This document shows, piece by piece, positions 7,427 to 15,989 of a DNA stretch of 64,000 bases. The stretch covers positions 496,001 through 560,000 of the forward strand of contig CAVYKB010000013.1 in assembly GCA_963768975.1 (NCBI GenBank). Direction: 5' to 3'. A program made the position numbers and the translations under genes. The DNA is from CADCTB01 sp963768975 (GTDB lineage Bacteria; Actinomycetota; Acidimicrobiia; Acidimicrobiales; AC-14). Below the pieces are notes generated by a model. That model did not search any database. It was given only the letters and a program-made list of their open reading frames with translations, and was not told the origin of the DNA. Positions within the stretch are counted from its first letter, which is position 1; the number at the start of each line of letters is the position of its first letter.

Positions 7427-8158
7427 ATGGTTCAAGTCATGTCCTCGCCGTCCGCAGACATGCGGGCGACGCCCCGGCGCCGGGCCGGCGACGACCAGGC
7501 CACCTTCCTGAGCCGCTGGCTCAAGGTGTGGGTCATCCTGCTCACCGTCGTCGTGCTGGTGGTCGTGGGCTACCTCATCGTCATCACCAGCTCACTGGCA
7601 TCCATCAACGGCAACCTGGCCACCGCCCAGCGGGCGGTGGTGGGCGCCGGCGGCAACGTCGTCACCCTGCCCAACCAGGTGGACCGCATCAACGGCGCCC
7701 TGAGCGGCATCGACCCCGCCCTCAAGCCCATCCCGGGCCAGGCGGATGAGATCATCGCCGCCCTGACGTCGATCAACTCCAAGCTGACCAACGTGGACTC
7801 GTCCCTCAAGGACACCGACGCCATCCTCAAGACGGTGCTCGGCACGGTCAACAACGTCAGCGGCCTGCTGATCGACGCCAACGACCCTGGTGACCGCCTG
7901 GGCGTCCAGAACATCCACCACCGCGTCGCCGCCATCAATGGCGTCGGCGGCCCCCGTCAGGGCACCGCCCGTGACGGTGGCCAGTGTGGTCCGTTCTGTA
8001 CCCCCCAGAACCTCACCACGGCCCAGCAGGACTCACGGGACATCTCCCGGGTGGTCAACACCGGCGTGGTGCCCCACGCCGTCGCCATCTGCAAGGGCCT
8101 GAGCACCAGCCTCCTGGGCCTCCTGGGCGCAGCCACGGGTATCACGGGGTGTGGATGA
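7427..8158 (+). CDS. Membrane-anchored heptad-repeat protein, second of three
   Basis: Unknown function. 243 residues: a short cytoplasmic N-terminus, one transmembrane helix at about 32-53 (VWVILLTVVVLVVVGYLIVI), then helical repeats with recurring IN(G/S) and ID motifs (SLASINGNLAT, RINGALSGID, SINSKLTNVDSSLKDTD). The C-terminal part has GGQCGPFC and a tail with PHAVAICKG ending in GCG. The motif HAVAIC recurs in the third protein, so the genes look like diverged duplicates. The stop overlaps the start of the next gene (ATGA), implying translational coupling. Confidence 0.78.
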   Translation: MVQVMSSPSADMRATPRRRAGDDQATFLSRWLKVWVILLTVVVLVVVGYLIVITSSLASINGNLATAQRAVVGAGGNVVTLPNQVDRINGALSGIDPALKPIPGQADEIIAALTSINSKLTNVDSSLKDTDAILKTVLGTVNNVSGLLIDANDPGDRLGVQNIHHRVAAINGVGGPRQGTARDGGQCGPFCTPQNLTTAQQDSRDISRVVNTGVVPHAVAICKGLSTSLLGLLGAATGITGCG

Positions 8159-8805
8159 GGATGAGCCAGATCAGCCAGTTCCGACTCCGTAGGGGAGACG
8201 AGAGCGGCATCGTCGGGTTCAACCTGGCGGTGGTCATCGCCTTCGCCCTCTACGCCGTCATCCAGCTGTCGAGAGTGGTCCTCGCGGCCACCCAGATCGA
8301 CGACCGGGTGGAGGTCATCATCACCGAGGTCGGCCCCGGCTCCAACGTGTCCCGGCTCGATGAGACCCAGAAGCTCAACGAGACGGGGCGCATGGCCGAG
8401 GAGATCCTCGTCGCCGCCCAGAACCTGTCGGCCCGGGCCGGCACGATCATCGAGACGGCCGAGAGCATCGACGGCACGGTCAGCGGCATCCTCCAGAACG
8501 CCACCGAGATCAACGGCACGGTGCGCAGCATCGACTCGGTGACCAAGCAGCTCCAGCCCGTCGTCCGCAACATCAACGGGGACAACACGTTCTCGGCGCA
8601 GACCGGTGGCGTCGCCGCCATCAACATGCGGGCTCAGACCGCGCTGCCGATCGTCGGCGGCATCCAGAGCGACCTGAGCCGGGCCAACATCCTCGGGACG
8701 CTGGTCTCGGTGGACCGCCACGCAGTGGCCATCTGCAACGGCCAAGCCATCAGCCTTGTCGCCGGGGCGACCTGCTCGCCGGCGCTGGAGGCCCAGGGCC
8801 CGTAG
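8155..8805 (+). CDS. Membrane-anchored heptad-repeat protein, third of three
   Basis: Unknown function. 216 residues from ATG 8155, which overlaps the previous stop by 4 bases; a second ATG at 8161 is also possible. One transmembrane helix lies near the N-terminus (residues about 19-43, VGFNLAVVIAFALYAVIQ). The following region is helical with repeated ING/IDG/IDS motifs (ESIDGTVSGILQNATEINGT, RSIDSVTKQL). The tail carries RHAVAICNG and a final cysteine (GATC), matching the second protein. The operon ends 24 bp later in a strong terminator. An extracellular oligomeric or scaffolding role is only a guess. Confidence 0.78.
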   Translation: MRMSQISQFRLRRGDESGIVGFNLAVVIAFALYAVIQLSRVVLAATQIDDRVEVIITEVGPGSNVSRLDETQKLNETGRMAEEILVAAQNLSARAGTIIETAESIDGTVSGILQNATEINGTVRSIDSVTKQLQPVVRNINGDNTFSAQTGGVAAINMRAQTALPIVGGIQSDLSRANILGTLVSVDRHAVAICNGQAISLVAGATCSPALEAQGP

Positions 8806-8828
8806 CCCGCAGCAGCAGTCCGCACGAC

Positions 8829-8863
8829 GGAAGGGCCCGCCGGCATCGCCGGCGGGCCCTTCC
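8829..8863 (+). terminator. Strong terminator hairpin
   Basis: A perfect 16-bp GC-rich inverted repeat (8829-8844 with 8848-8863, loop ATC) lies 24 bp after the third membrane-protein gene and 16 bp before the methyltransferase start. No long T-run follows. It clearly separates the two transcripts. Confidence 0.8.
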
Positions 8864-8878
8864 TGCATACTGGCGGCC

Positions 8879-9715
8879 ATGCCCGGCCCCGCTGCCACCC
8901 GCTGGCGCAAGCTCGTGACCGCCCGCCTGGCGGAGATGGAGCGGCTCCAGCCCGGCCGGGGCGCCCTGAACCCCAGCTTCTGGGACAGCAGGGCCAAGCG
9001 GTTCGCCGCCCACATGCCGGTCGCCTCGGTGGCCGGCGACCCGCTCTACCGTCGGCTGCGCAAGGCCACCGGCCGGCGCAGCACCGTGCTCGACGTCGGC
9101 GCCGGCCCCGGCCGCTTCACCCTGGGCCTGGCGCCTCACGTCGCCTCCGTCACCGCCGTCGATCCTGCGGGGAAGATGCTCGACATCTGCCGGCGCCAGG
9201 CCGCCAAGGTGGGGCTCACCAACGTCACCGTCGTGCACTCGCGCTGGGAGGACGCAGAGGTCGCCCCGGCCGACGTGGCGTTCTCGTCCTACGTCGTGAC
9301 CCTCGTCCCCGACGCGGCCCGGTTCCTGGCCAAGGTCGACGCCGCCGCCACCCAGCGCGCCTTCCTCTATCTGGGCGCCTACACCGCCGACGCGATCATG
9401 GACCCCCTGTGGCGGCATTTCCACGGCACCTCGCGCAAGCCGGGGCCGACGTACCTCGATGCCGTCGATGTACTCCGGGAGCTGGGGATCAAGCCGGAGG
9501 TAGAGGTGGTGGAGGTCGCCACCCGGGGACGCTTCAAGAGCGTGGCCGACGCAGCCAAGGACTACCGCGACCAGCTCTGCGTGCCTGACACGCCCGAGGT
9601 GCGCAAGGAGCTCCGGGGCCTGCTCGAGCACTGGCTGATCCGCCGGGGCGACGCGCTGGCCGCCCCGCTGAAGACGGTGCCGGCGGCGGTCATCTCCTGG
9701 TCCACGAAGAACTAG
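8879..9715 (+). CDS. Class I SAM-dependent methyltransferase
   Basis: 278 residues with a Rossmann SAM-binding fold: motif I VLDVGAGPGRFTLGL, an acidic residue after the second strand (VTAVDPAGKMLDICRRQA), then ADVAFSSYVVTLVPDAARFL as the motif IV region. The substrate cannot be told. The start at 8879 was chosen because the longer ORF begins inside the upstream gene and would cross the terminator. It ends 9 bp before the amine-oxidase-like gene and may share a transcript with it. Confidence 0.82.
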   Translation: MPGPAATRWRKLVTARLAEMERLQPGRGALNPSFWDSRAKRFAAHMPVASVAGDPLYRRLRKATGRRSTVLDVGAGPGRFTLGLAPHVASVTAVDPAGKMLDICRRQAAKVGLTNVTVVHSRWEDAEVAPADVAFSSYVVTLVPDAARFLAKVDAAATQRAFLYLGAYTADAIMDPLWRHFHGTSRKPGPTYLDAVDVLRELGIKPEVEVVEVATRGRFKSVADAAKDYRDQLCVPDTPEVRKELRGLLEHWLIRRGDALAAPLKTVPAAVISWSTKN

Positions 9716-9724
9716 GTTCGGAGG

Positions 9725-11332
9725 GTGCCGGAACCGCTGCGCATCGAAGTCCTGCCCGAGGCGCTCCACGAGGACGACATGGCCCGCGCCGCGCCGTTCC
9801 TGATGAATCACGACGTGATCCAGGTGGAGTTCGCCGGCCGCGACCTGTGGGTGGTGGCCCACGACGTCGTCGACAAGGGGGCGGAGGCGGGCCAGCGGTT
9901 CACCGCCACCATCCAGGACATGGACACCGGGCGGCTGCTGCTGGCCGACGGTCGCTTCGACGAGCTCGAGTTCTCCACCCTCAACCACGTTGCCTGGCAG
10001 CGCATGCCGCATGACGACGAGTTCGGCTGGGCGGTCGACCTGCTCAAGGAGGATCCCACGGTGGGGCCGGCGCTGGCGTCCGGCGAGCTCGTCCCGTACC
10101 GGCCCATGCCGCCGATCGCCAGCTTCTACGACCCCGACGGCAACGTGGACCGGGCGGTGGCGGTGGGCCTGCGGACGCCGGCGGGCGAGCACCGCATCGT
10201 CGGCGTGCGCACCCTTGACGGCGAGGTCCTGCTCGAACCGCCGGGCGTGCCGGCGCCCTCCGCCGGCGACTGTGGTGCGCCGGCTGAGCCGGCGGTGGCC
10301 GCCACCGTCGCCCTCACCCGCCAGGCCCGGGTCCGGGTGTGGCAGGGCGAGACGCTGCTGTGGGATCTCCTCGTCGTCCGGCCGTCGGCGTCATCGGGAA
10401 CGAACGGTTCGGGGGTGGAGCTGCGCACGGTCGACTTCCTCGGCGCCCGGGTGCTGCAGCGGGCCCATCTGCCGATTATCAACGTCGAGTTCGGCGCCGA
10501 TGGGGTGGCCGCCGGGGCTTCGGAGGCCGAGCGCCACTGGGCGCATGAGGAAGCGGCCTTCGTGGCCGAGGGGGAGGAGCCGGTCTCCGGCTTCCGGGTC
10601 TGCACGTCGGCCCCTCAGACGATCCTGGAGACCGGCACCGACGGCGGCGGCTTCCGGGGCGTGGCCCTGTGGCCCGACGGCGAAGATGTGGTCCTGGTCA
10701 GCCAGCTCGAGGCGGGCCCCTACCGGTACGTCAACGAGTGGCGCCTGTCGGCCGACGGCACCATCCGGCCCCGGCTGGGATGCTCGGCCGCCATGAACTC
10801 GCTCACCTGTCATCCCCACACCCACCACGCCTACTGGCGCTTGGACTTCGACATCCTGGCCCCGGGGTCCAACGTGCTGCGGGAGAACAACGACCCCGCC
10901 ATCCGGGGAGAGACCCGCTGGCACTTCATGCGGTTCGAGGTGAAGCGGCCCCGCGACCCGGCCCACAACCGGTACTGGCTGGTTCGCCACGACCGGGACG
11001 GTCGCGAGTACTCCATCAGGCCAGGACCCGCGGACGGCGTGGCCAACGGCTTCGGCGCCGGCGACGTCTGGGTCCTCCGCTACAGCCCCGACGAGATGGA
11101 TGACGGGCAGGGCTACACCACCGACCCGACGCTGGCCAGGGCCGGCCTCGACCGCTTCGTGTCAGGCGAGCCGGTACACAGCGAGGACGTCGTCGTCTGG
11201 TACGGCGTCCACATCGAGCACCCCGGCCACGACACCGACCGGGTGGGGCCGGACCTGGTCGCCGGTCACTGGCAGCCCAAGGTGCTTCCCGTCCCCGAGC
11301 TCCTGAAGGACGAGCCCAAGGCCGCGGAATAG
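9725..11332 (+). CDS. Copper amine oxidase-like protein with altered cofactor motif
   Basis: 535 residues from a GTG. The C-terminal two thirds resemble the catalytic domain of copper amine oxidases. Copper ligands are visible as HPH at residues 363-365 (CHPHTHHAYWRLDFDI) and a third His in WYGVHIEHPGH near the end, followed by QPKVLPVPELL. The topaquinone precursor Tyr is probably Tyr333 in AGPYRYVNEW, but the usual N-Y-D/E context reads P-Y-R. The enzyme may be active with a divergent motif, or may have lost the quinone. No signal peptide is evident. Its 3' end overlaps the converging downstream gene by 67 bp. Confidence 0.72.
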   Translation: MPEPLRIEVLPEALHEDDMARAAPFLMNHDVIQVEFAGRDLWVVAHDVVDKGAEAGQRFTATIQDMDTGRLLLADGRFDELEFSTLNHVAWQRMPHDDEFGWAVDLLKEDPTVGPALASGELVPYRPMPPIASFYDPDGNVDRAVAVGLRTPAGEHRIVGVRTLDGEVLLEPPGVPAPSAGDCGAPAEPAVAATVALTRQARVRVWQGETLLWDLLVVRPSASSGTNGSGVELRTVDFLGARVLQRAHLPIINVEFGADGVAAGASEAERHWAHEEAAFVAEGEEPVSGFRVCTSAPQTILETGTDGGGFRGVALWPDGEDVVLVSQLEAGPYRYVNEWRLSADGTIRPRLGCSAAMNSLTCHPHTHHAYWRLDFDILAPGSNVLRENNDPAIRGETRWHFMRFEVKRPRDPAHNRYWLVRHDRDGREYSIRPGPADGVANGFGAGDVWVLRYSPDEMDDGQGYTTDPTLARAGLDRFVSGEPVHSEDVVVWYGVHIEHPGHDTDRVGPDLVAGHWQPKVLPVPELLKDEPKAAE

Positions 11333-12276
11333 GCGACGTGCACCTCGCGCAGTGCCGGCGTCCACGACGGGTCGGTGGTGGCCAGTCGCGCCCGGTACTG
11401 GAGGTACCTCGAGGTGGTGCCGACGGGGTCGCCGGAGCGGGCCAACGGGCGCCATGGCGTCCAATCCCGACCCGGCCGGGCCACGTCGCCGGTGCGCACC
11501 TCGACGGTGAGGCTCGTCCGTTCCGGAATGTCGGCCTCCCACGTCAGCGCCTGCCAATCGCACGGGCCGCCGGCGCCGAATACCCGGGAGGTGAACACCC
11601 CCGCCGGCGCGTAGGGGGAGAGGCGCATCCACTCGATCCGGAGCGGCTCGGTGCCCAGCCGCTGGTTGGCGGCCAGCGCCCGCATGTAGCCCGGCACGGG
11701 GATCATGAGGTGGGCCTGGCGGGTACCATCGACGGAAAAGATGATGTCCAGGACGTTCCAGTCGATACGGAAGACGTGGGGTGCTCCGAACCAGTCGGCC
11801 GAGAGCTTGGTGTCCTCGATTTGCAGCAAATGGGTGCGCCCGTAGAAACGGCGGCCCCACTTGGTGCTGAACATGACCCAGGGCTCGTTCACGAAGTCCA
11901 CGCCCAGGCCGGCGAGCTGGTCGGGTCGGGCTGCGAACACTGCGGACATTTCCAGGGATCGGGGGCTCAGGACAAGCGGGCCACAGCCCACCTTGGCCCC
12001 GTCGAGGACGAGCATCCCGCCCTCCAGCCAACCGGAGCCGCCCTCCACCCATGGCTCCACCGTCCACCCGGCGGGCAGCGTGTCGCCGGTGAACTCGCCG
12101 GCAATGGCCGGTGTCAGGATGACCTCACCGGCGAGCGTGCGAGACACCGAGGCGCCGGCGTCGGTGGCGCCGGCGGCGAAGTCGTCGGCCGAGCTGTCAC
12201 GCAGCTCTGACGGGGGCACCGCCCGATCCTGGCACAGCACTTCTATGGCGTCGGATGCACTGTAGGACGCAAACAC
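11266..12276 (-). CDS. Hypothetical protein with lectin/glucanase-like beta-sandwich region
   Basis: 336 residues. The middle (about residues 55-215) looks like a concanavalin-type beta sandwich (FTGDTLPAGWTVEPW, LEMSAVFAARPDQLAGLG, HVFRIDWNVLDIIFSVDG). The C-terminal part ends in a short module, RYLQYRARLATTDPSWTPAL-REVHVAY, often found in extracellular proteins. No signal peptide is visible at the N-terminus. It converges on the amine-oxidase-like gene with a 67-bp overlap. Function is not recognised; a sugar- or polymer-binding role is an inference from the fold only. Confidence 0.7.
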   Translation of the reverse strand: MFASYSASDAIEVLCQDRAVPPSELRDSSADDFAAGATDAGASVSRTLAGEVILTPAIAGEFTGDTLPAGWTVEPWVEGGSGWLEGGMLVLDGAKVGCGPLVLSPRSLEMSAVFAARPDQLAGLGVDFVNEPWVMFSTKWGRRFYGRTHLLQIEDTKLSADWFGAPHVFRIDWNVLDIIFSVDGTRQAHLMIPVPGYMRALAANQRLGTEPLRIEWMRLSPYAPAGVFTSRVFGAGGPCDWQALTWEADIPERTSLTVEVRTGDVARPGRDWTPWRPLARSGDPVGTTSRYLQYRARLATTDPSWTPALREVHVAYSAALGSSFRSSGTGSTLGCQ

Positions 12277-12371
12277 TCACTGCGGCCCGCCCAGAGCCGC
12301 GCGACCATGCATTCGGGGAACGTACAGGCGGACCGTCGCCGCAACCTCGTCCTACGAAAGGTCGCCGATAT

Positions 12372-12659
12372 ATGGGGAAGTACTTTGGCCGTGAGCGGCG
12401 ATATTCCCGCGAGGAGATCGAGCGGCAGGCCCAAGAGGCCATCGATGCCCGGGTGAGCCTCGGGCGGCCGCCGGCCGAGGACTGGGCCCCGCTGAACGCC
12501 CGGCTGGCCGAGATCGACCAGGCGCGGGCCGCCCGGCCGCCGATGCCGGAGGCACAGCCGATGCGCATCCACGAGGTCCGCCTGGCCCAGGTCGCCGCCG
12601 CACCGTCTCCGACCTCCCCGGCCAAGCGTCCCGTCGGCGCCGGCCAGAACGCCAACTGA
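12372..12659 (+). CDS. Small charged hypothetical protein
   Basis: 95 residues from ATG 12372, rich in Arg and Glu at the start (MGKYFGRERRYSREEIERQA) and in Pro and Ala at the end. No membrane segment and no known motif. A weak AAAGG lies 12 bases upstream. The ORF is longer in the same frame, but upstream it overlaps the promoter side of the divergent gene. The stop is immediately adjacent to the end of the converging oxidoreductase remnant. Probably real, function unknown. Confidence 0.5.
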   Translation: MGKYFGRERRYSREEIERQAQEAIDARVSLGRPPAEDWAPLNARLAEIDQARAARPPMPEAQPMRIHEVRLAQVAAAPSPTSPAKRPVGAGQNAN

Positions 12660-13049
12660 TCAGAGGCGGGAGCGCAGCTCCCGCTCGAACAAGTCGAAGA
12701 AGCCCTCCTGGTCGGGACCGATCTGGTGGATGTAGGCGTGGTCGTAGCCAGCGTCGACGAACGCCTTGATGGCCTCGGCGTGACGGTCCGGATCGGGCCC
12801 CAGCGGTAGCTTCTCGGCCAGGTCGTCGGGGGTGATGAGCTGGGCGGCCTGCTCGAAGTGGCGCGGCAGCGGCAGCTCCTGGGACAGCTCGCCGCCGATG
12901 CCGGCGTTCGACCACCACTCGTACGCGGTCTTCTTGGCCGACTCCTCGTCCGGCGCCCAGCACACGGTGGCCTGGCCGGGGAGGTTCTGGCAGTCGGACC
13001 TGGGCGCAGCCCGACCCCGGCTCAAGGTCTGGAATGCACGGGCCGACAA
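12660..13049 (-). pseudogene. C-terminal remnant of an F420-dependent (LLM class) oxidoreductase
   Basis: From about residue 23 the frame reads as the C-terminus of an F420-dependent luciferase-like oxidoreductase (LPGQATVCWAPDEESAKK, ELPLPRHFEQAAQL, PLGPDPDRHAEAIKAF, AYIHQIGPDQEGFF). The first 200 or so residues, including the flavin/F420-binding barrel start, are missing; the space upstream is occupied by the whiB-like gene. The first 22 residues of the ORF do not resemble the family. A 5'-truncated remnant, probably nonfunctional. Confidence 0.75.
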
Positions 13050-13067
13050 GGTTGTTGGACAATCGTC

Positions 13068-13334
13068 ATGGCTCAGACCCTCACCACCTACGACCCCAAG
13101 GAGTGGCGCGAGCGCGCCGCCTGCCGCGACGTCGACACCGCCGTGTTCTTTCCCGAGACCGATGCCGGTGTCGCCGCCGCCAAGGCCATCTGCGCCGCCT
13201 GCCCGGTGCGCGAGGCCTGTCTCGACTTCGCCCTCATCACCCGCCAGGACGACGGCGTCTGGGGCGGCCTCGACGAGAACGAGCGGCGGAGGGTTCGTCG
13301 CCGGCGCCAGGAGGCGGCCCGCAAGGCTGCTTAA
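13068..13334 (+). CDS. WhiB-family iron-sulfur transcriptional regulator
   Basis: 88 residues. Four cysteines (19, 42, 45, 51) in the C-x22-C-x2-C-x5-C spacing bind a [4Fe-4S] cluster, and GVWGGLDENERRR is the conserved turn and basic DNA-contacting tail. WhiB proteins act with the sigma factor at promoters and are restricted to Actinobacteria and their phages, so this is a good taxonomic marker. ATG 13068 was chosen because the longer frame upstream is antisense to the oxidoreductase remnant. mtnA follows 8 bp later. Confidence 0.93.
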   Translation: MAQTLTTYDPKEWRERAACRDVDTAVFFPETDAGVAAAKAICAACPVREACLDFALITRQDDGVWGGLDENERRRVRRRRQEAARKAA

Positions 13335-13342
13335 GTACCTGT

Positions 13343-14296
13343 ATGGGGATCCCGCCGACCATCGAGTGGCGGGACGGACACGTCCGCCTGATCGACCAGC
13401 GACGGCTCCCGGGGACCCTGGAGTTCCTCGACTGCCGCACGGTCCACGAGCTGTGCGATGCCATCAGCACGCTCGCCGTCCGTGGCGCGCCGGCGCTGGG
13501 CGTGGCCGGCGCCATGGGCATGGCCCTGGCTGCAGCAACCGGTGAGGACGCCGCCGCCGCCGCGGCGCGGATCAGGGCCACCCGGCCGACGGCGGTCAAC
13601 CTGGCGTGGGGTGTGGCCCGGGGCCTGGCGGCGGAGGACCCCGTCGCCGAGGCGGTGCGCGTCGCCGAGGACGACGTGGCCCGCAACCGCCGGCTGGGCG
13701 CCTTCGGCGCCGACCTCGTCCCCCAGGACGGCCGGGTGCTCACCCACTGCAACGCCGGGGCCCTCGCCTGCGCCGGCTACGGCACCGCCCTGGGCGTGAT
13801 CCGGGCCGCCCACGAGGCCGGGCGCCGGCCCACGGTGTGGGTCGACGAGACCCGCCCGGTGCTGCAGGGCGCCCGCCTGACGGCGTGGGAGCTGGACCGC
13901 CTCGGCATCCCCGCCACCCTGGTGGCCGACGTCATGGCCGGGTCGCTCATGGCCGGCGGCGACGTCGACTGCGTCGTGGTGGGTGCCGACCGCATCGCAG
14001 CGAACGGCGACGTCGCCAACAAGGTCGGCACCTACATCCTGGCCGTGCTGGCCCACCACCACGGCATCCCGTTCTACGTGGCCGCCCCGATGTCGACCGT
14101 CGACGTGGACTGCGCCTCGGGCGCCGGCATCCCGATCGAGCGCCGGTCCGGCGACGAGGTCACCTCGATCGAGGGCCACCGCATCGCCCCTGCGGGCATG
14201 GAGGCCGAGAACCGTGCTTTCGACGTGACGCCGGCCGAGCTGGTGACCGCCATCGTCACCGACGAGGGGGTGTTCCGGGCGCCCTACCGCTTCTGA
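13343..14296 (+). CDS. mtnA: S-methyl-5-thioribose-1-phosphate isomerase
   Basis: It converts methylthioribose-1-phosphate to methylthioribulose-1-phosphate in the methionine salvage pathway. The 317 residues have the family blocks RGAPALGVAGAMGMAL, the catalytic Cys136 (LTHCNAGALACAGYGTALG), VWVDETRPVLQGARLT, and the catalytic Asp216 in VVVGADRIAANGDVANKVGT. Length is slightly short of the usual 340. The start at 13343 lies 8 bp after whiB, suggesting co-transcription. The 3' end overlaps the converging sufR-like gene by 13 bp. No other salvage genes are nearby. Confidence 0.93.
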   Translation: MGIPPTIEWRDGHVRLIDQRRLPGTLEFLDCRTVHELCDAISTLAVRGAPALGVAGAMGMALAAATGEDAAAAAARIRATRPTAVNLAWGVARGLAAEDPVAEAVRVAEDDVARNRRLGAFGADLVPQDGRVLTHCNAGALACAGYGTALGVIRAAHEAGRRPTVWVDETRPVLQGARLTAWELDRLGIPATLVADVMAGSLMAGGDVDCVVVGADRIAANGDVANKVGTYILAVLAHHHGIPFYVAAPMSTVDVDCASGAGIPIERRSGDEVTSIEGHRIAPAGMEAENRAFDVTPAELVTAIVTDEGVFRAPYRF

Positions 14297-14940
14297 GAGA
14301 GAACCGCCGGCTCGACGACGTAGGCGCAGGAGTGGGCGCCGGCGATCATGTGGCTGACCCGCTCCACCCGGGCGCCGGGCAGGGCCTGGCGCAGGAAGGC
14401 GATCTCGGAGGAGCAGGCCTGGCCGTAGCGCTCGGCGACGTCGAGGACGGCGCAATTGTGCTCGATGATGCGGAAGGACCCGTCGGGGAGGGCCTCCCAG
14501 GAGGCCAGGTAGCCGTCCTCGTCGAGGATCATGGCCAGCTCGGCCACCTGGGCGGCGAAGTCGCCCTGAAGGGCTGCCAGGCGGGCCTGGGCGCCCTCCA
14601 GCCGGCGCTGGCGCCGGCGGTCGAAGATGTCGTCGACCAAGTTGGGATCGGCGTCGGCCACGTAGCCCAGCAGCTCGGTGGTGAGCCCGCCGTAGGCCTT
14701 GGGAAACAGCGGCTCGGCGGCCCGGGTCAGGTGGTAGAGGTGGGTGGGCCGGCCGCGGCCTCGGGCGACGGGGCGCCACGCCACCAGGCCCTCGGTGTAC
14801 AGGTTTTCGAGTTGCTGGCGGACGGCGCTGACGGTGACGCCCAGCTGAGCGGCGAGGTCATCCGCGGTGGCCTCGCCGGCGTGCTTGAGCGCGGTGACCA
14901 GCTCGTTTCCGCGGGCGGAGACCCTTGCCGCCGCGCTCAT
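14284..14940 (-). CDS. SufR-like iron-sulfur winged-helix repressor
   Basis: 218 residues. The N-terminus is a DeoR/ArsR-type helix-turn-helix (residues about 10-75, ADDLAAQLGVTVSAVRQQLE, then RGRGRPTHLYHLT). The C-terminus carries Cys163, Cys176 and Cys205; the C-x12-C spacing and the position of the last cysteine match SufR, where such cysteines bind an Fe-S cluster, but the third of the four SufR cysteines is Ala190. No suf genes are adjacent. ATG 14940 overlaps the queA stop as ATGA, which is why I prefer it to the longer start at 14976. Confidence 0.78.
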   Translation of the reverse strand: MSAAARVSARGNELVTALKHAGEATADDLAAQLGVTVSAVRQQLENLYTEGLVAWRPVARGRGRPTHLYHLTRAAEPLFPKAYGGLTTELLGYVADADPNLVDDIFDRRRQRRLEGAQARLAALQGDFAAQVAELAMILDEDGYLASWEALPDGSFRIIEHNCAVLDVAERYGQACSSEIAFLRQALPGARVERVSHMIAGAHSCAYVVEPAVLSQKR

Positions 14941-15989
14941 GGCAGCAACAAGTGGAGGTCGCCGAACTCGTGCCACAGGTATTTGCCGGCGAGCGCGGCC
15001 CGGTAGGCGTCATCGAGCATCTGGCGGCCGGCGACGGCCTCGAGCATCAGCAGGTGGGAGGCCGCCGGCTCGTGCCAGCCGGTGAGCAGCCCGTCGACGA
15101 CCCGGATGCCCCGCTCGGCGGTGATGATGACCTCGGTCCAACCTTCGCCGGGATGGGCTACGCCGCCGGCGTCGGCCACCGTCTCCAGGGCCCGGACCAC
15201 AGTCGTGCCCACGGCGACGACCCGGCCGCCATTCGCGCGAGTGGCGTTGACCCGGGCCGCGGTGGTGGCCGGCACCCGGAACGGCTCCGGCGCCGGCAGC
15301 TCGCCGGTCTCAAGGGACCCCACGCCGGCGTGGAGGACGACCGGCGTGACGCCGACGCCCCGGGCCACGAGGGCGGTGATCAGCTCGGCGGTGAAGGCGC
15401 GGCCGGCGCTGGGCATCTCGGCGCTGCCGGGCTCGTTGGCGTAGACGGTCTGGTAGGCCGACAGCGGCCAATCGTGGTCGACGTGGCCGTAGCGGATGGC
15501 CCGCCCGTGGACGGCGAGGTACTCCTGGACCGCCGAGGACAGGTGGAGCACGGCCACCCACAGCCGGCCGGAGCGAGGGTAGCGGGCGAGGATCTCGATC
15601 CGTCCGTCGCCCGGCAGCGCCAGGCACTCGCCGGTGACGTCGGCCCGGAACGGCAGGGTGCCGGGCGACGCCGGCTGGCGCAGCTCGACGACCCACAGGC
15701 CGGCGGGCAGGGGAGTGGACAGATGGAGCTCGACCACCGAGCCGTCGGGCCGCACCGCGTCGAGCGACGCCGGCAGGGTGGCCGAGGTGTTGATGACCAG
15801 CAGGTCGCCGGGGTCGAGGATGTCGGGCAGGCTGCGGAACGAGTGGTGCTCGGGGAGAGCTTCGGGCCGGGACACCATCAGGCGCACGTCGTCACGGGCC
15901 AGGCCCCGGGCCTCGGGCGGCTCGTGGGCCTCGAGGTCGCAGGGGAGCTCGAAGACGATCGGCGGCGCGGCGGTCAGGGTCGCAGTCAT
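14937..15989 (-). CDS. queA: S-adenosylmethionine:tRNA ribosyltransferase-isomerase (QueA family)
   Basis: QueA transfers the ribosyl part of SAM to preQ1-modified tRNA in queuosine synthesis. The 350 residues show DPGDLLVINTSATLPASL, VLHAGVGS near the middle (TPVVLHAGVGSLETGEL), GTTVVRALETV and LLTGWHEPAASHLLMLEAVAG, all family blocks. It is more divergent than classic QueA. It overlaps the SDR gene upstream and the sufR-like gene downstream by 4 bases each, so the three form one tightly coupled operon. No other queuosine gene is in the window, so its exact tRNA substrate is not certain. Confidence 0.85.
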   Translation of the reverse strand: MTATLTAAPPIVFELPCDLEAHEPPEARGLARDDVRLMVSRPEALPEHHSFRSLPDILDPGDLLVINTSATLPASLDAVRPDGSVVELHLSTPLPAGLWVVELRQPASPGTLPFRADVTGECLALPGDGRIEILARYPRSGRLWVAVLHLSSAVQEYLAVHGRAIRYGHVDHDWPLSAYQTVYANEPGSAEMPSAGRAFTAELITALVARGVGVTPVVLHAGVGSLETGELPAPEPFRVPATTAARVNATRANGGRVVAVGTTVVRALETVADAGGVAHPGEGWTEVIITAERGIRVVDGLLTGWHEPAASHLLMLEAVAGRQMLDDAYRAALAGKYLWHEFGDLHLLLP

